From Oceanobacillus indicireducens (GTDB lineage: Bacteria; Bacillota; Bacilli; Bacillales; Amphibacillaceae), in assembly GCF_014647195.1 (NCBI RefSeq), contig NZ_BMOS01000001.1, positions 54,458 through 118,457 of the forward strand: DNA of 64,000 nt, written 5' to 3'. Shown here in pieces: positions 1 to 9,299 of the stretch; position 1 is the stretch's first letter; every line of letters starts with the position of its first letter. The notes beneath the pieces are model-generated. The model did not search any database and was not told where the DNA came from. It saw only the letters and a list, made by a program, of their open reading frames with translations. The translations under genes and the position numbers were made by a program.

Positions 1-2920
1 GCTGTTTGTCTTCATTATCCTCATCTATGTCTTTCTTTTTATCATCTTTTTCGTCGGCTTCTTTAGATTCTTTTTCAGAGGTTTCTTCTTTGCCTTTATC
101 CTCTTTCTTATTATCTTTATCTTGATCCTTCTCTTTCACTTTCTTTTTCTCGGCTTTACCAATGGTTACCGCTGTAGAAGGTTTGGATTCGAGACCGAAG
201 TAGTCGACGGCCCGGATATGATAGATTCCATCTCCGCTTCCTGATTTAAAGCTTGTAGATGTCGTGCTGCCGACTCTTGAAAAGCTGTCGCTTCCTTTTG
301 TTGCCCGGTAGATACGATAGCCGACAATATCATTGCTCGATGAAGCGTTCCATGTAATCTGGTTACCGGAAGCGTTGACCGATGTCGGCGGCTCTGGTGC
401 TTTTCCGTCATCACTAATACTATACGTTGTTGTATTTGTATTAGGAAATCCTATTTTTTCCCATTTACTTCGGTCCTCATTCAGTGGAATGAGTTGTGTA
501 ATATCCGGAAGTTTATCGTAGCCTTTTTCTTTTAAAAATTCCGGATTAAACATGAGCCCGCCGCCTTTTGTAAATTCTCCAGGAGTGTCAGGGCCTGGTG
601 AAACAGCTTTCCCATTCACAATAATTTGATCACCGGTTATTAAACTATTATCCACTTCGGTCGGAACAAACTTCGCATTGAATAAGTCGGTCTTGACGAG
701 TCCCGCTTTTTCACATAGTTCACTTGGAAGCTTTCCTGAAATTGCACAGTAGCTTCTTTGGACAATGCCATCCGGTTGTTGGAAAGCACGGTCAGGAGCA
801 ACAAGTTCTGGGTTGATGTCACTTGCAGCATTGATAAATTTAGTCCAGAAAGCAAGGTTTCTCTTACTGTGGTTTAAATGTTCCAGGCCATCTGGTATTT
901 TGTAGCCCATCCAGGTTGCAAAGGTGATATTCGGATTACTTGCAACAAAATGGACGTTCTCCGTATTTTGGGAGGTTCCCGTTTTCCCAGCCCAATCTAC
1001 ATTACTGTATTTCAGCATGGAACGTAGGCCAGCTGCTGTTCCGTCTGAAATAACATCCCGCATCATATCAATTAATAAGTAACTCGTTTGCGGGGAGAAT
1101 ACTTCTTTCGTTTTCACTTCATGCTCATAGACTGTATCGCCGTCTTTTGTCGTTATTTTTTCAATCATATACGCGTCGGCAAATTGTCCGCCATTGGCAA
1201 TGGTGGAGAAAGCGTTCGTGTTCTCTTCAATCGTGATCCCGTGCTCCAATCCGCCAAGTGGGAGAGAGGCGTTGGCATATTCCTCATCCTCTATGGTACT
1301 GATTCCCATTGGCCGCAAATATTTATCGACTGGATTGATGTCAATCATTGGTAGATAAGTTCTTACGGCTGGTATGTTATATGACTTAGCCAAGTTCGTC
1401 CGAGCCGGTAACAAGCCGTGATGCCTTAAGTCAATATTCTTGATTTCTTTTGTTCCACCGCCATCCGGAACTGCCAAGTACGCATCGGCAATAGGTGTTC
1501 CCGGCTGGATAAGTCCTTCTTCCATCGCTGGTCCGTATACAAGAATTGGTTTCATCGCACTTCCATTTGAGCGCACTGCTTGTGTTGCATAATTATAATG
1601 ATTCTCAATACTTGGGTTCCGGTTCCCAAATAAACTAATAATCCGCCCAGTAGAGTTTTCAATCATGATAGCTGCACCTTGTACAGCCTGTTCAATCATC
1701 TCACCGGATCCTTTTGGATATTCGGTGAACTTGTTATTGCCGTATTGATCAAAGTTTTTTCCGATTTCCTGGAACACATCGTACAATTCTTTATCGATCG
1801 TCGAGTGGATTTCATACCCATTCGTTTGCAAAGCACGAGCCGCACGTGATTTATATTCATCTTTAAGTTTCGGGTTTTCTTGTAAATCTTCTTTTGTAAT
1901 CCCGTCTTCTTCTAAAAATACGTTGTACAAAATATCTTTTGCATCGGTTTGAATTTGTGCTGCCAAGACCGGGTACTCTTCAAATGGTGACTTTTGATCT
2001 TCTTTAAAATCTGCAACAAGATCGTAGTTGATTGCTTCATCGTATTCTTCTTGTGTAATGTACTCCATATCAAGCATTCTGTTTAAGACGGTCTTCATTC
2101 GGTTCAGCCCATACTGAATATCTTCCTCATCCTTTAAGCCACCGCCGCTGACGAACGGAGTGTAAGCTGATGGACTTTGCGGTAAACCAGCGAGATAGGC
2201 TGCTTGGGCTAGATTCACATCTTTCGCATCAAGGCCAAAGATTCCCTGAGCCGCTGTCTGGACACCAGCAATATTTCTTCCCGATGAGTCACGGCCATAT
2301 GGAACGATATTTAAGTAGGCTTCGAGAATTTCATCTTTTTCAAAGAATCGTTCCAATCTTAGTGCTAACAGAATTTCTTTCGCCTTTCTTTCAAAGGACA
2401 CTTCATTCGTTAAAATTTGGTTCTTAATTAATTGCTGTGTTAGCGTACTACCACCTGTTTGGGTGGAAGCATTTGTCAATTCCTGTAAAACAGCCCGTAC
2501 AATAGCTTTTGGAACAACACCTTGATGTTCATTAAAATATTCATCTTCCGTGGCGATTACTGCACTAATAAGCTCGGGAGCGATATTATCCAGTGTCGTT
2601 TCATCCCTATAAAGATCTGCATTGATATCACCTAAATAGACGTTATTAGCAAAATACATGCTCGATGTTTCGGCATAATCGTAAATTTCCTGAGCCATTG
2701 TTTCATAATCAAGGATTTTTTCATCTTTTACGAGGGAAGCAAAGTAACCTGCACCAATTCCTCCAATGAAAAACATGCCGATAAAACTAATAATTAAAAA
2801 GAATAAAATGACATTCCACATCACACCATATGTAATTCGGCTTGTCTTTTGGATTTTTCCTGCTTTCCAGGATTCTTGTATTTTATTAAAAAATTGTTGG
2901 ATGCTTTTTTTAAAATCCAT
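1..2920 (-). CDS. Class A penicillin-binding protein (PBP1A type), 3' end outside window
   Basis: Bifunctional peptidoglycan synthase: glycan polymerisation plus transpeptidation outside the membrane. 973 residues are visible and no stop is reached at the left edge. The ATG at 2920 follows an AGGAGGG ribosome site. A short cytoplasmic N-terminus and one membrane helix (about residues 30-60) lead into a GT51 transglycosylase domain with EDEYFNEHQG, GGSTLTQQ and the AYLNIVPYG region. The transpeptidase domain shows the SxxK serine (SAMK, Ser454), SYN and KTGT (Lys646). A fibronectin type III-like domain (about 840-920) and a Lys/Glu/Asp-rich tail follow. The tail is low complexity and may contact the wall; that is inference. 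It is divergent from tyrS. Confidence 0.93.
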   Translation of the reverse strand, partial: MDFKKSIQQFFNKIQESWKAGKIQKTSRITYGVMWNVILFFLIISFIGMFFIGGIGAGYFASLVKDEKILDYETMAQEIYDYAETSSMYFANNVYLGDINADLYRDETTLDNIAPELISAVIATEDEYFNEHQGVVPKAIVRAVLQELTNASTQTGGSTLTQQLIKNQILTNEVSFERKAKEILLALRLERFFEKDEILEAYLNIVPYGRDSSGRNIAGVQTAAQGIFGLDAKDVNLAQAAYLAGLPQSPSAYTPFVSGGGLKDEEDIQYGLNRMKTVLNRMLDMEYITQEEYDEAINYDLVADFKEDQKSPFEEYPVLAAQIQTDAKDILYNVFLEEDGITKEDLQENPKLKDEYKSRAARALQTNGYEIHSTIDKELYDVFQEIGKNFDQYGNNKFTEYPKGSGEMIEQAVQGAAIMIENSTGRIISLFGNRNPSIENHYNYATQAVRSNGSAMKPILVYGPAMEEGLIQPGTPIADAYLAVPDGGGTKEIKNIDLRHHGLLPARTNLAKSYNIPAVRTYLPMIDINPVDKYLRPMGISTIEDEEYANASLPLGGLEHGITIEENTNAFSTIANGGQFADAYMIEKITTKDGDTVYEHEVKTKEVFSPQTSYLLIDMMRDVISDGTAAGLRSMLKYSNVDWAGKTGTSQNTENVHFVASNPNITFATWMGYKIPDGLEHLNHSKRNLAFWTKFINAASDINPELVAPDRAFQQPDGIVQRSYCAISGKLPSELCEKAGLVKTDLFNAKFVPTEVDNSLITGDQIIVNGKAVSPGPDTPGEFTKGGGLMFNPEFLKEKGYDKLPDITQLIPLNEDRSKWEKIGFPNTNTTTYSISDDGKAPEPPTSVNASGNQITWNASSSNDIVGYRIYRATKGSDSFSRVGSTTSTSFKSGSGDGIYHIRAVDYFGLESKPSTAVTIGKAEKKKVKEKDQDKDNKKEDKGKEETSEKESKEADEKDDKKKDIDEDNEDKQ

Positions 2921-3049
2921 TTGAAACCCTCCTAAAACTCGTTTATAATTATACCATATAACGATTTTTTCATGAACGCTTTTTCAGAAAAGGTTGCTAA
3001 GGAACTATTTTTGTGTTAATAATATAATTTAAATAAACTTATTATGCTA

Positions 3050-3270
3050 AGAAGGAACCAGTAGTCTAGTAAATCCCTATTAAAGAGAGTTGGCGGTCGG
3101 TGCAAGCCAATATATATTTACAGGCGAATTACAATCTGGAGCATTTCTTTTGGTGAGCAGCCTTAAGAACGGTGGAGACATCGTTAACAATCCCAAGTGG
3201 CACAGTTGTGCAACAAGGGTGGTACCGCGTGAATAAGCTCGTCCCTTTTTTATAAGGAGCGAGCTTTTTT
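3050..3270 (+). promoter_or_regulatory. T-box leader (tyrosine), transcription attenuation
   Basis: Untranslated leader that senses uncharged tRNA-Tyr. The conserved T-box AAGGGTGGTACCGCG lies at 3215-3229; its TGGT would pair with an ACCA acceptor end. A TAC tyrosine codon in GAATTACAATC (3130-3132) is the best specifier candidate. GGTGCAAGCC resembles the distal part of Stem I. The T-box is followed directly by a terminator hairpin and then tyrS, as expected for this class. Stem boundaries were judged by eye. Confidence 0.93.
3235..3270 (+). terminator. T-box intrinsic terminator
   Basis: AAGCTCG pairs with CGAGCTT, the hairpin includes CCCTT/AAGG pairing and ends in TTTTTT. It would form when tRNA-Tyr is charged, stopping transcription before tyrS. 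Confidence 0.9.
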
Positions 3271-3297
3271 GATTTTTATTATAAAGGAGACAGTAGG

Positions 3298-4572
3298 ATG
3301 AATATATTAGAAGAGTTGGAATGGCGGGGACTAATCAATCAAGTCACGGACCGGGAAGGTTTGGAAGATTTATTAAATACACAATCTGTTACATTGTATT
3401 GCGGGTTCGACCCGACAGCAGACAGTCTTCATATCGGCCACCTTGTACCAATTGTCATGCTGAAAAGATTCCAGAAAGCTGGACATAAGCCAATAGCACT
3501 AGTTGGTGGTGGTACGGGGATGATTGGTGACCCGAGCGGACGTTCAGCGGAGCGCTCTTTGAACACTGCAGATGTTGTGATGGGTTATGCGAACAGTATC
3601 CAGGAGCAAATTGGTCGTCTTGTAAAATTCGGGGAAGGGGAGAACCCTGTGGTCTCCCGGAATAACCATGACTGGTTAAGCAATATGACATTTATTGATG
3701 TATTACGCGATGCAGGAAAGCATTTCAGTATTAACTACATGCTTGCGAAAGAATCTGTTTCTTCTCGGATTGAATCAGGTATTACGTACACTGAATTCAG
3801 TTACATGCTGCTTCAGTCGATTGATTACATGAAATTGTATGAAGAAGAGAATGTTCAACTGCAAATTGGTGGTAGTGATCAGTGGGGGAACATTACAGCA
3901 GGAATGGAAATGATCCGCCGGACGAGAGAGAATCCGGAGGAAGAGGAAGTTAACGTATTCGGTTTAACCGTTCCTTTAATTACGAAAGCAGACGGTACGA
4001 AATTCGGGAAAACTGCTGGTAACGCAATCTGGCTTGACCCGGAAAAAACGACTCCATATGAATTTTACCAGTTCTGGATCAACACAGACGATCGCGACGT
4101 TGTGAAATTCTTACGGTACTTTACATTCCTCTCGAAAGAAGAAATTGAAGAGCTAGAGAAAGAAGTAGAAACACAGCCAGAGAAGCGAGTTGCCCAAAGA
4201 AGACTTGCTGAAGAAATGACAAAAATGGTCCACAGTGAGGAAGCACTCGAGCAGGCAATCCGCATTTCAGAAGCATTATTCAGCGGGAATATTAAGGAAT
4301 TATCGATCTCGGAAATCGAGCAAGGATTTAAAGATGTGCCGACACATGCTTTAGATAAAGAAGATATCGGTTTAGTCGACTTGCTCGTTCAAACGAAGAT
4401 TTCCCCATCGAAACGCCAGGCAAGAGAAGATATTTCAAATGGTGCGATCTACATTAATGGCGAAAGACAGCAGGACGTCGCATACACAATAACTGCAAAC
4501 GACCGTATCGAGGATGTATTTACCATCATCCGCCGCGGGAAAAAGAAATATACCCTAATTGATTTTAGTTAA
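3298..4572 (+). CDS. tyrS: Tyrosine--tRNA ligase
   Basis: Class I aminoacyl-tRNA synthetase that charges tRNA-Tyr in the cytoplasm. The 424 residues fit the short bacterial TyrRS form. A Rossmann catalytic domain carries HIGH (about residue 46) and a KMSKS-equivalent KFGKT (about 234). A C-terminal S4-like RNA-binding domain (about 355-424) contains KRQAREDISNGAIYING. ATG 3298 follows an AAAGGAGA site. The gene is transcribed through the tyrosine T-box and closed by a strong terminator, so it is probably monocistronic. Confidence 0.98.
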   Translation: MNILEELEWRGLINQVTDREGLEDLLNTQSVTLYCGFDPTADSLHIGHLVPIVMLKRFQKAGHKPIALVGGGTGMIGDPSGRSAERSLNTADVVMGYANSIQEQIGRLVKFGEGENPVVSRNNHDWLSNMTFIDVLRDAGKHFSINYMLAKESVSSRIESGITYTEFSYMLLQSIDYMKLYEEENVQLQIGGSDQWGNITAGMEMIRRTRENPEEEEVNVFGLTVPLITKADGTKFGKTAGNAIWLDPEKTTPYEFYQFWINTDDRDVVKFLRYFTFLSKEEIEELEKEVETQPEKRVAQRRLAEEMTKMVHSEEALEQAIRISEALFSGNIKELSISEIEQGFKDVPTHALDKEDIGLVDLLVQTKISPSKRQAREDISNGAIYINGERQQDVAYTITANDRIEDVFTIIRRGKKKYTLIDFS

Positions 4573-4581
4573 ACTTTGATA

Positions 4582-4616
4582 AAGAGCTTAACAGGAACAA
4601 ACCTGTTGAGCTCTTT
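4582..4616 (+). terminator. tyrS terminator
   Basis: GAGCTTAACAGG pairs with CCTGTTGAGCTC around a short loop, followed by TTTT. Confidence 0.9.
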
Positions 4617-5303
4617 TCTGATTTGGGACAGAGGGTCAGAGCATTTGTCCCAGTGAAAACCTCTGTCTGTGATCTAGATAGTGATTATCCACAGAAGAGG
4701 GAAATGATAAACATTCTATATTCACTCATGGCAATAGTTCATGTGAAAGTGCACGGACAAGCATACTCTCTTGCTCATAGCCGCCAACAATCTATTAAAA
4801 AAGAAATGAGAGGGTCTCTCGCCGCATTCCATGACCTGAGTCTTTCATAGATTGTTCATTTTTTCGGTAGCTGCGTTCGCTAAAATTACATGATATAATA
4901 TCTTTAAGTAAAAATGAGCAGAAGGCACAATGATGGATCAAGCGCTGATTTTTTGAACCCTCATTGGCGGTGGAGAAAATCTATCAAATTTGTTTGATTA
5001 CGTTATCGTGCGTAAACAAACGAGGGAAGCATGGGTTATATCTGCACATCAAACTGGTCTATTTGAAATTACGGGTTCTTAGAAGGAAAGAGTTAACTAG
5101 AGATTTGGAAGGACTATCCTTTAAATGTGTTGGTTTAGAAATAGAACTAAATCAGAAAGGTGTGCTTAATCCATGTTAACCACAGCTTGTATTGGTGTGA
5201 GTGCGAAAAATCATCAAGTATTAACTGTTTTAGAAGTGGTAGAAGCCGAAACCAAATCGGCAAAAGAATGGGAAATAGAAAAGTTAATGCAAGGAGGGAT
5301 AAA
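4617..5303 (+). other. Gene-poor stretch with decayed coding fragments
   Basis: No gene with a start and ribosome site is visible. GGGACA...TGTCCC at about 4625-4651 forms a small hairpin. From about 4967, short open stretches in successive frames read like protein (a piece with LIGGGENLSNLFDYVIV ending near 5082; another from ATG 5173 beginning MLTTACIGVSAKN and ending at 5307, just inside the next gene). They may be pieces of one frameshifted gene, but I do not recognise the family. Confidence 0.35.
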
Positions 5304-6296
5304 ATGAGAATAGGAACCATTGGAACAGGCCCGATTGTAGATACCTTCTTATCAGCATTAGATAATGTGGAGGGTGCGGATTGCATAGCGATGTATACAC
5401 GCCCGAATTCGACTTCGAAGGCAGAATCGTTAGCCGCTAAATATAACGTAAAAAAAATATATACAGATTTAGAAGAAATGTATAGCAATCCAGATATCGA
5501 TTTTGTTTATATAGCCTCCCCTAATAGCTTACATTTTGAACAAGCTTTCAAGGCATTACAACAAGGTAAAAATGTAATTTGTGAAAAACCGTTTACTTCA
5601 ACGGTACGTGAGGCGGAAAAGCTTATAGAATTAGCTAAAGAGAATAATTTAATGTTATTTGAAGCTATTTCCAACATTCATTTACCGAACTTTAGGATAG
5701 TTGAGGAAAATCTCAAGCTGCTGGGAGACATCAAGGTCATTCAATGTAATTATAGTCAGTTATCCAGTCGATATTTAAAACTATTAGAAGGGGAAATTCC
5801 GAATATCTTTAACCCGGAATTCTCTGGAGGAGCTTTATCCGATCTTAATATTTATAATTTACATTTTGTTATCAAGTTATTTGGTCAACCTGAAAAAGTC
5901 CAATATATGGCTAATAAACATTCAAATGGAATTGATACATCTGGTATCGTCACAATGGAATATTCGGGTTTTGTAGCCCAATGTGTTGGTAGTAAGGATA
6001 CCAATAGTATGAATTTTATCCTGATTCAAGGAGAGAATGGATTTATACATGTTGTTGGTGATCCGAATTCTTGTACAGAAGTTTTACTTCATTTAGGTGA
6101 TAAGGAAGTAAAATTGAACAACCAGGCTCTATCAAACAGGTTGTACTATGAGCTCGAAACCTTTAATCAAATATACAAAGAAGCAAACTATGTTAAGTGC
6201 TATGGTTTATTGGATCATTCACTTTCAGTCATGGAAACATATGAGAGGGCTAGAGAAGATGGAGGAATTGTGTTTGCAGTAGATAAACAAGCATAA
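5304..6296 (+). CDS. Gfo/Idh/MocA-family oxidoreductase (copy 1)
   Basis: Probable NAD(P)-dependent sugar or inositol-type dehydrogenase of 330 residues. The N-terminal Rossmann fold has GTIGTGPIVDTFL at residues 4-16 and the family EKPF motif near residue 94, where the Lys is normally catalytic; an alpha/beta substrate domain follows. ATG 5304 was chosen because AAGGAGGG lies 5 bases upstream; the frame stays open further upstream without a comparable site. It lies outside the PTS gene run but in the same accessory segment. A second, divergent family member sits at 12209. Substrate unknown; an amino-sugar or sugar acid is a guess from the context. Confidence 0.85.
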   Translation: MRIGTIGTGPIVDTFLSALDNVEGADCIAMYTRPNSTSKAESLAAKYNVKKIYTDLEEMYSNPDIDFVYIASPNSLHFEQAFKALQQGKNVICEKPFTSTVREAEKLIELAKENNLMLFEAISNIHLPNFRIVEENLKLLGDIKVIQCNYSQLSSRYLKLLEGEIPNIFNPEFSGGALSDLNIYNLHFVIKLFGQPEKVQYMANKHSNGIDTSGIVTMEYSGFVAQCVGSKDTNSMNFILIQGENGFIHVVGDPNSCTEVLLHLGDKEVKLNNQALSNRLYYELETFNQIYKEANYVKCYGLLDHSLSVMETYERAREDGGIVFAVDKQA

Positions 6297-6370
6297 TTTG
6301 TATAATAAATATCAAATGATCAGTTAGTTAATCGCAAACTTAAATCCCGCGTCATAAAGCCCAAAAAATT

Positions 6371-6670
6371 GAGGCTGGGACATAACTTCTTAGTATGGTT
6401 ATAAATCCGAACAAATGATAAGAAAGAGCATCAACAACCGCTCCGGGAATATACTACGCTTTCCGCAGGCGGCTGGTGAGCCCCCTCGGGCTGCTGCCCT
6501 GCGGGGTCTCACCGATGCCGGCCGACGAACAGGAGGTTCTAGTGCCGGCGTTGGTCACAGGACGTGACCGTACTTAGCCGGCCTCCTGCTGGAGTCTCCG
6601 TATATTCCCGGAGCTAGTTAGCAGTTTTGTTCGGATTTAATTCATATTAGAATAGTTATGTCCCAGCCTC
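6371..6670. repeat. Nested palindromic intergenic repeat
   Basis: GC-rich 300-bp element made of nested inverted repeats. GAGGCTGGGACATAAC (6371-6386) pairs with 6655-6670, AAATCCGAACAAA (6393-6405) with 6626-6638, and CTCCGGGAATATAC with 6600-6613. The core CGCTTTCCGCAGGCGGCTGG recurs at 22.4 and 63.8 kb and, inverted and variant, at 22.6 kb. This copy has an extra GCCGGC-rich insert of about 75 bp, including GGTCAC-AGGAC-GTGACC. No open reading frame with protein-like character. Confidence 0.85.
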
Positions 6671-6698
6671 TTTAATTTACTCTTTGTACTTCTGAGGA

Positions 6699-7433
6699 TT
6701 AATAATTTTTTGTTAATAATGATGCAGCAGCTTCATCCATGATGAATGTCACATTAGGATGCTTTTGTAAAATAGAAGCTGGGACATCCTCGGTAATAGG
6801 TCCTTCGAGTGTATCCTTAACGGCCTGTGCCTTTCTCTCACCTGATGAAGCAACTAAAATATGTTTTGCTTCCATAATATCGGCAAGCCCCATTGTCAAC
6901 ATTTGCGTAGGAGCTTCTTCACGAGTTAAACCTTGATATTTCATTGTACTTTGAATTGTTGATTCATCACTGTCAGCTAAGAAAAGTCGTGAATTAAAAT
7001 CTGTACCAGGTTCGTTGGCTGCTAAATGAGCATTTGTACCTAAACCGACAATTTGTAGATCTCTTGGATACTTCGTCAAGATCTCGTTATAACGATCGAT
7101 TTCATTTTGTATATCGCTGACACTTCCATCCATAAGGCCGATAAATTTAGGCTTAGATTTTATTAGATCATAAAACTTTTTGTGCATATACGTATATACC
7201 GTAAACTTTTTATCTCTTTCTGAAATATACTCATCCAAATTGGTGAAGATGGAATGATTGATCTTGAGGTCATCGTTATTAATTGCTTCCACAAGCAATT
7301 CAAATGTTCCATCATAACTTGCACCTGTTGTCGTATTAATGCTCGGCTCATCATTGTTTTCCAACGTCTCTTTGATGACCTCAAATGACTTTTGTGATAA
7401 CTCATCGTAATTTTTAACTTTAATAATATTCAT
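6699..7433 (-). CDS. NagB-like glucosamine-6-phosphate isomerase/deaminase family protein
   Basis: Sugar-phosphate isomerase of the NagB/6-phosphogluconolactonase superfamily, 244 residues. ATG 7433 follows an AGAGGAGA site. NLDEY (about residue 70) matches the NMDEY region that carries the catalytic Asp of NagB. The second motif, normally GxGxDGHIAFNEP, reads GLGTNAHLAANEP: the His is kept but the Asp position is Asn and FN is AN. A plain glucosamine-6-phosphate deaminase role is therefore uncertain; a galactosamine-type or other aldose/ketose substrate is possible. It follows the DeoR-type regulator on the same strand and is divergent from the PTS genes. Confidence 0.8.
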   Translation of the reverse strand: MNIIKVKNYDELSQKSFEVIKETLENNDEPSINTTTGASYDGTFELLVEAINNDDLKINHSIFTNLDEYISERDKKFTVYTYMHKKFYDLIKSKPKFIGLMDGSVSDIQNEIDRYNEILTKYPRDLQIVGLGTNAHLAANEPGTDFNSRLFLADSDESTIQSTMKYQGLTREEAPTQMLTMGLADIMEAKHILVASSGERKAQAVKDTLEGPITEDVPASILQKHPNVTFIMDEAAASLLTKNY

Positions 7434-7548
7434 AAAGCATTCTCCTCTTATCTTTAATATACCGTAATATGCATACATGCAAATTTGTAAATCGAATTTT
7501 AGATTTATATATCATTCACTTACAGTTCTAACAGCTAACTACCGCCGG

Positions 7549-8322
7549 CTAAGTCTTAGGTTGATTAACTGCTACAATTTTAGTCATTTCTTTTATATCC
7601 TGATAAGTCTTTTCGTCTATATTGTTATTTGTAACAATATAATCAAAATCATGTACTTCTCCAATTTTATAAGCATAGTCCTTTCCAAATTTACTACTAT
7701 CAGCTACAAGAATTTTACATTTCGATCGTTTCATAACAGCTCTTTTCGTAAAGGCATCGTTATCATTTAGCAGAGTAACTCCCGAGGTAACACTAATCCC
7801 TTCGGCGCCTATTAAACAATAATCAAAATTAAAATTTTGAATGAAATCACTAACTTGAATACCTAAAAATCCTTGAGAAAGATCACGGTATTTACCTGGA
7901 ACGGAATACAAATTTATTTCTTCATAATTTGAGAGTGAATTCATAACTAATAACGAGTTTGTATAGAATGTACAATTCTTTTTTTGGAATATTTCTTTTG
8001 CTGCTGCGAGCGTAGTTGTTCCGGTTTCTATGAAAACCAAACTACCAGATGGAATAATTTTATTGCAATAGTTGCCGATAGCTTTTTTTTCATTAATATT
8101 TGCTAATTCTTTGATAGACATTGGCTTTTCTAAAATACTATTTTCCTTATATGTTGCCCCTCCATAAATTAGATTAATTTCACCTTCCTTTTCTAATTCA
8201 TTTAAATCGCGACTTATCGTCATCGTTGAAACACCAAATTGTTTGGCTAGCTCTTTAGATCTCACTTCGCCATTTACTTTTATCATTTCTAATATTAATT
8301 TTCGTCTTTTAACCTGATTCAA
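7549..8322 (-). CDS. DeoR-family transcriptional regulator
   Basis: Sugar-phosphate-responsive repressor of 257 residues. The N-terminal DeoR winged helix has RRKLILEMIK and SKELAKQFGVSTMTISRDL; the C-terminal DeoRC sensor carries ETGTTT and GAEGIS motifs. I place the start at TTG 8322 because AGGGGGG lies just upstream; an ATG at 8352 has no such site. It lies between the NagB-like gene (115 bp downstream, same strand) and the PTS genes (divergent), so it most likely controls both directions. Its inducer is presumably the sugar phosphate made by the PTS. Confidence 0.87.
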   Translation of the reverse strand: MNQVKRRKLILEMIKVNGEVRSKELAKQFGVSTMTISRDLNELEKEGEINLIYGGATYKENSILEKPMSIKELANINEKKAIGNYCNKIIPSGSLVFIETGTTTLAAAKEIFQKKNCTFYTNSLLVMNSLSNYEEINLYSVPGKYRDLSQGFLGIQVSDFIQNFNFDYCLIGAEGISVTSGVTLLNDNDAFTKRAVMKRSKCKILVADSSKFGKDYAYKIGEVHDFDYIVTNNNIDEKTYQDIKEMTKIVAVNQPKT

Positions 8323-8412
8323 TCTCAACCCCCCTAAAATTAAAGGTAGCAATATCTAATGGTCTGGATAAAACAAACGTAACATTTATTCACAAAAAGT
8401 ACAACAAGATTT

Positions 8413-8483
8413 AACATAAGGGACTGAAAACTGTTTACTTATGTTGTTTTGTTAGGTATAATATTGTTGTGAGAACCCTTACA
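8413..8483 (+). promoter_or_regulatory. Promoter with inverted repeat and cre-like site before DUF956 gene
   Basis: TTTACT (8434-8439), 17 bases, then TATAAT (8457-8462) form a good SigA promoter. AACATAAG (8413-8420) and CTTATGTT (8438-8445) form an inverted repeat that overlaps the -35 and could be the DeoR-type operator. TGAGAACCCTTACA (8470-8483), just past the -10, fits the cre consensus TGWNANCGNTNWCA at all but one position, suggesting CcpA repression. Confidence 0.6.
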
Positions 8484-8561
8484 ATTAATAGAGGGGAGGA
8501 AAACGAATAGAGGGAAAAATACTATCATTATTAGATTCAATAAAGAAATGGAGTAGGTCGA

Positions 8562-8933
8562 ATGGTCCGATCAATCAATTCAAAAGTCGATTTAGTAGTC
8601 GATGCAACCTCGCATCTGGGTCTTTCGGAGTATGGTAAAATCATGATTGGAGATAAAGGCTTTGAATTTTACAATAGTAGGGACCCTAGTAAGTTTATTC
8701 AAATTCCCTGGGAGGAAGTTGATTACGTAATTGCTTCAGTCATGTTTAAAGGGAAATGGATTCCACGTTTTGCTGTTCAAACGAAGAAAAATGGAACGTT
8801 TTCATTTTCTTCTAAAAAACCACGAGATGTTTTCATAGCAGTTCGTAAATACGTTGACCCGAATCGCATGGTTCAATCATTAAGTTTCTTCGACGTTATT
8901 AAACGCGGATTGAAGGGTGTTTTCAAAAGGTAA
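8562..8933 (+). CDS. manO: DUF956 family protein (ManO-like)
   Basis: Small cytoplasmic protein of 123 residues, DUF956, a family that accompanies mannose-class PTS genes in Firmicutes and is thought to modulate them. ATG 8562 follows GGAGTAGG. The middle carries IPWEEVDYVIASV and a basic C-terminus. It is separated by about 365 bp from the IIAB gene, which has its own promoter-like sequence. I see no catalytic motif. Confidence 0.8.
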   Translation: MVRSINSKVDLVVDATSHLGLSEYGKIMIGDKGFEFYNSRDPSKFIQIPWEEVDYVIASVMFKGKWIPRFAVQTKKNGTFSFSSKKPRDVFIAVRKYVDPNRMVQSLSFFDVIKRGLKGVFKR

Positions 8934-9234
8934 TCCTGTTACGTTCATGACAGCTTTCTGTTAGGGATTCCTTACAGAAATTCATCAATCAGCGAGTAAA
9001 AGGATTTTATACGTAAAATGTAATGTGACTTTCTTGCAGAAGTGGTAATCAATGCAGTTTTAATATCCTTTATCCATAAATTTTACTAAAGAAATTATTT
9101 TAATACGGTAAACCGAATACGGTACCAAGTATTAAAACCTACTTTTTGTGAAGATGAAAAGAAGAATGATCATTCTGTTCGTAATCTATTGTTACGGAAT
9201 AAACTTACTAGAAGTTCCGCATTAATAATAGTGA
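8934..9234 (+). other. Spacer between DUF956 gene and PTS genes
   Basis: No gene found. TTTCTGT...ACAGAAA (8955-8980), with AGG/CCT inner pairing and loop GATT, is a strong hairpin soon after the DUF956 stop; it lacks a clear T-run. AT-rich sequence follows. I looked for a sigma-54 promoter, common with mannose PTS operons under LevR, and found none. Confidence 0.5.
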
Positions 9235-9275
9235 TTACAGATTCTTTTAAAGTTATTTATATTATTAATCTGTAA
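9235..9275 (+). promoter_or_regulatory. PTS promoter with 9-bp inverted-repeat operator candidate
   Basis: TTACAG (9235-9240), 17 bases, TATATT (9258-9263). A perfect inverted repeat TTACAGATT (9235-9243) / AATCTGTAA (9267-9275) brackets the -35 and -10, a layout typical of a repressor site. The IIAB ATG is 24 bases downstream. Confidence 0.55.
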
Positions 9276-9299
9276 CAAATTATAAAAGGAGGTAAAAAG

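Noticed and set aside
4623..4850. 75-codon open frame after tyrS
   Set aside because: No ribosome site, starts in the tyrS terminator region, no protein-like pattern.
5160..5303. N-terminal extension of the first Gfo/Idh/MocA protein
   Set aside because: The Rossmann glycine motif normally lies at the very N-terminus and AAGGAGGG precedes ATG 5304.
8934..9299. Sigma-54 promoter for the mannose PTS
   Set aside because: No GG-N10-GC type -24/-12 sequence and no LevR-like gene in the window.
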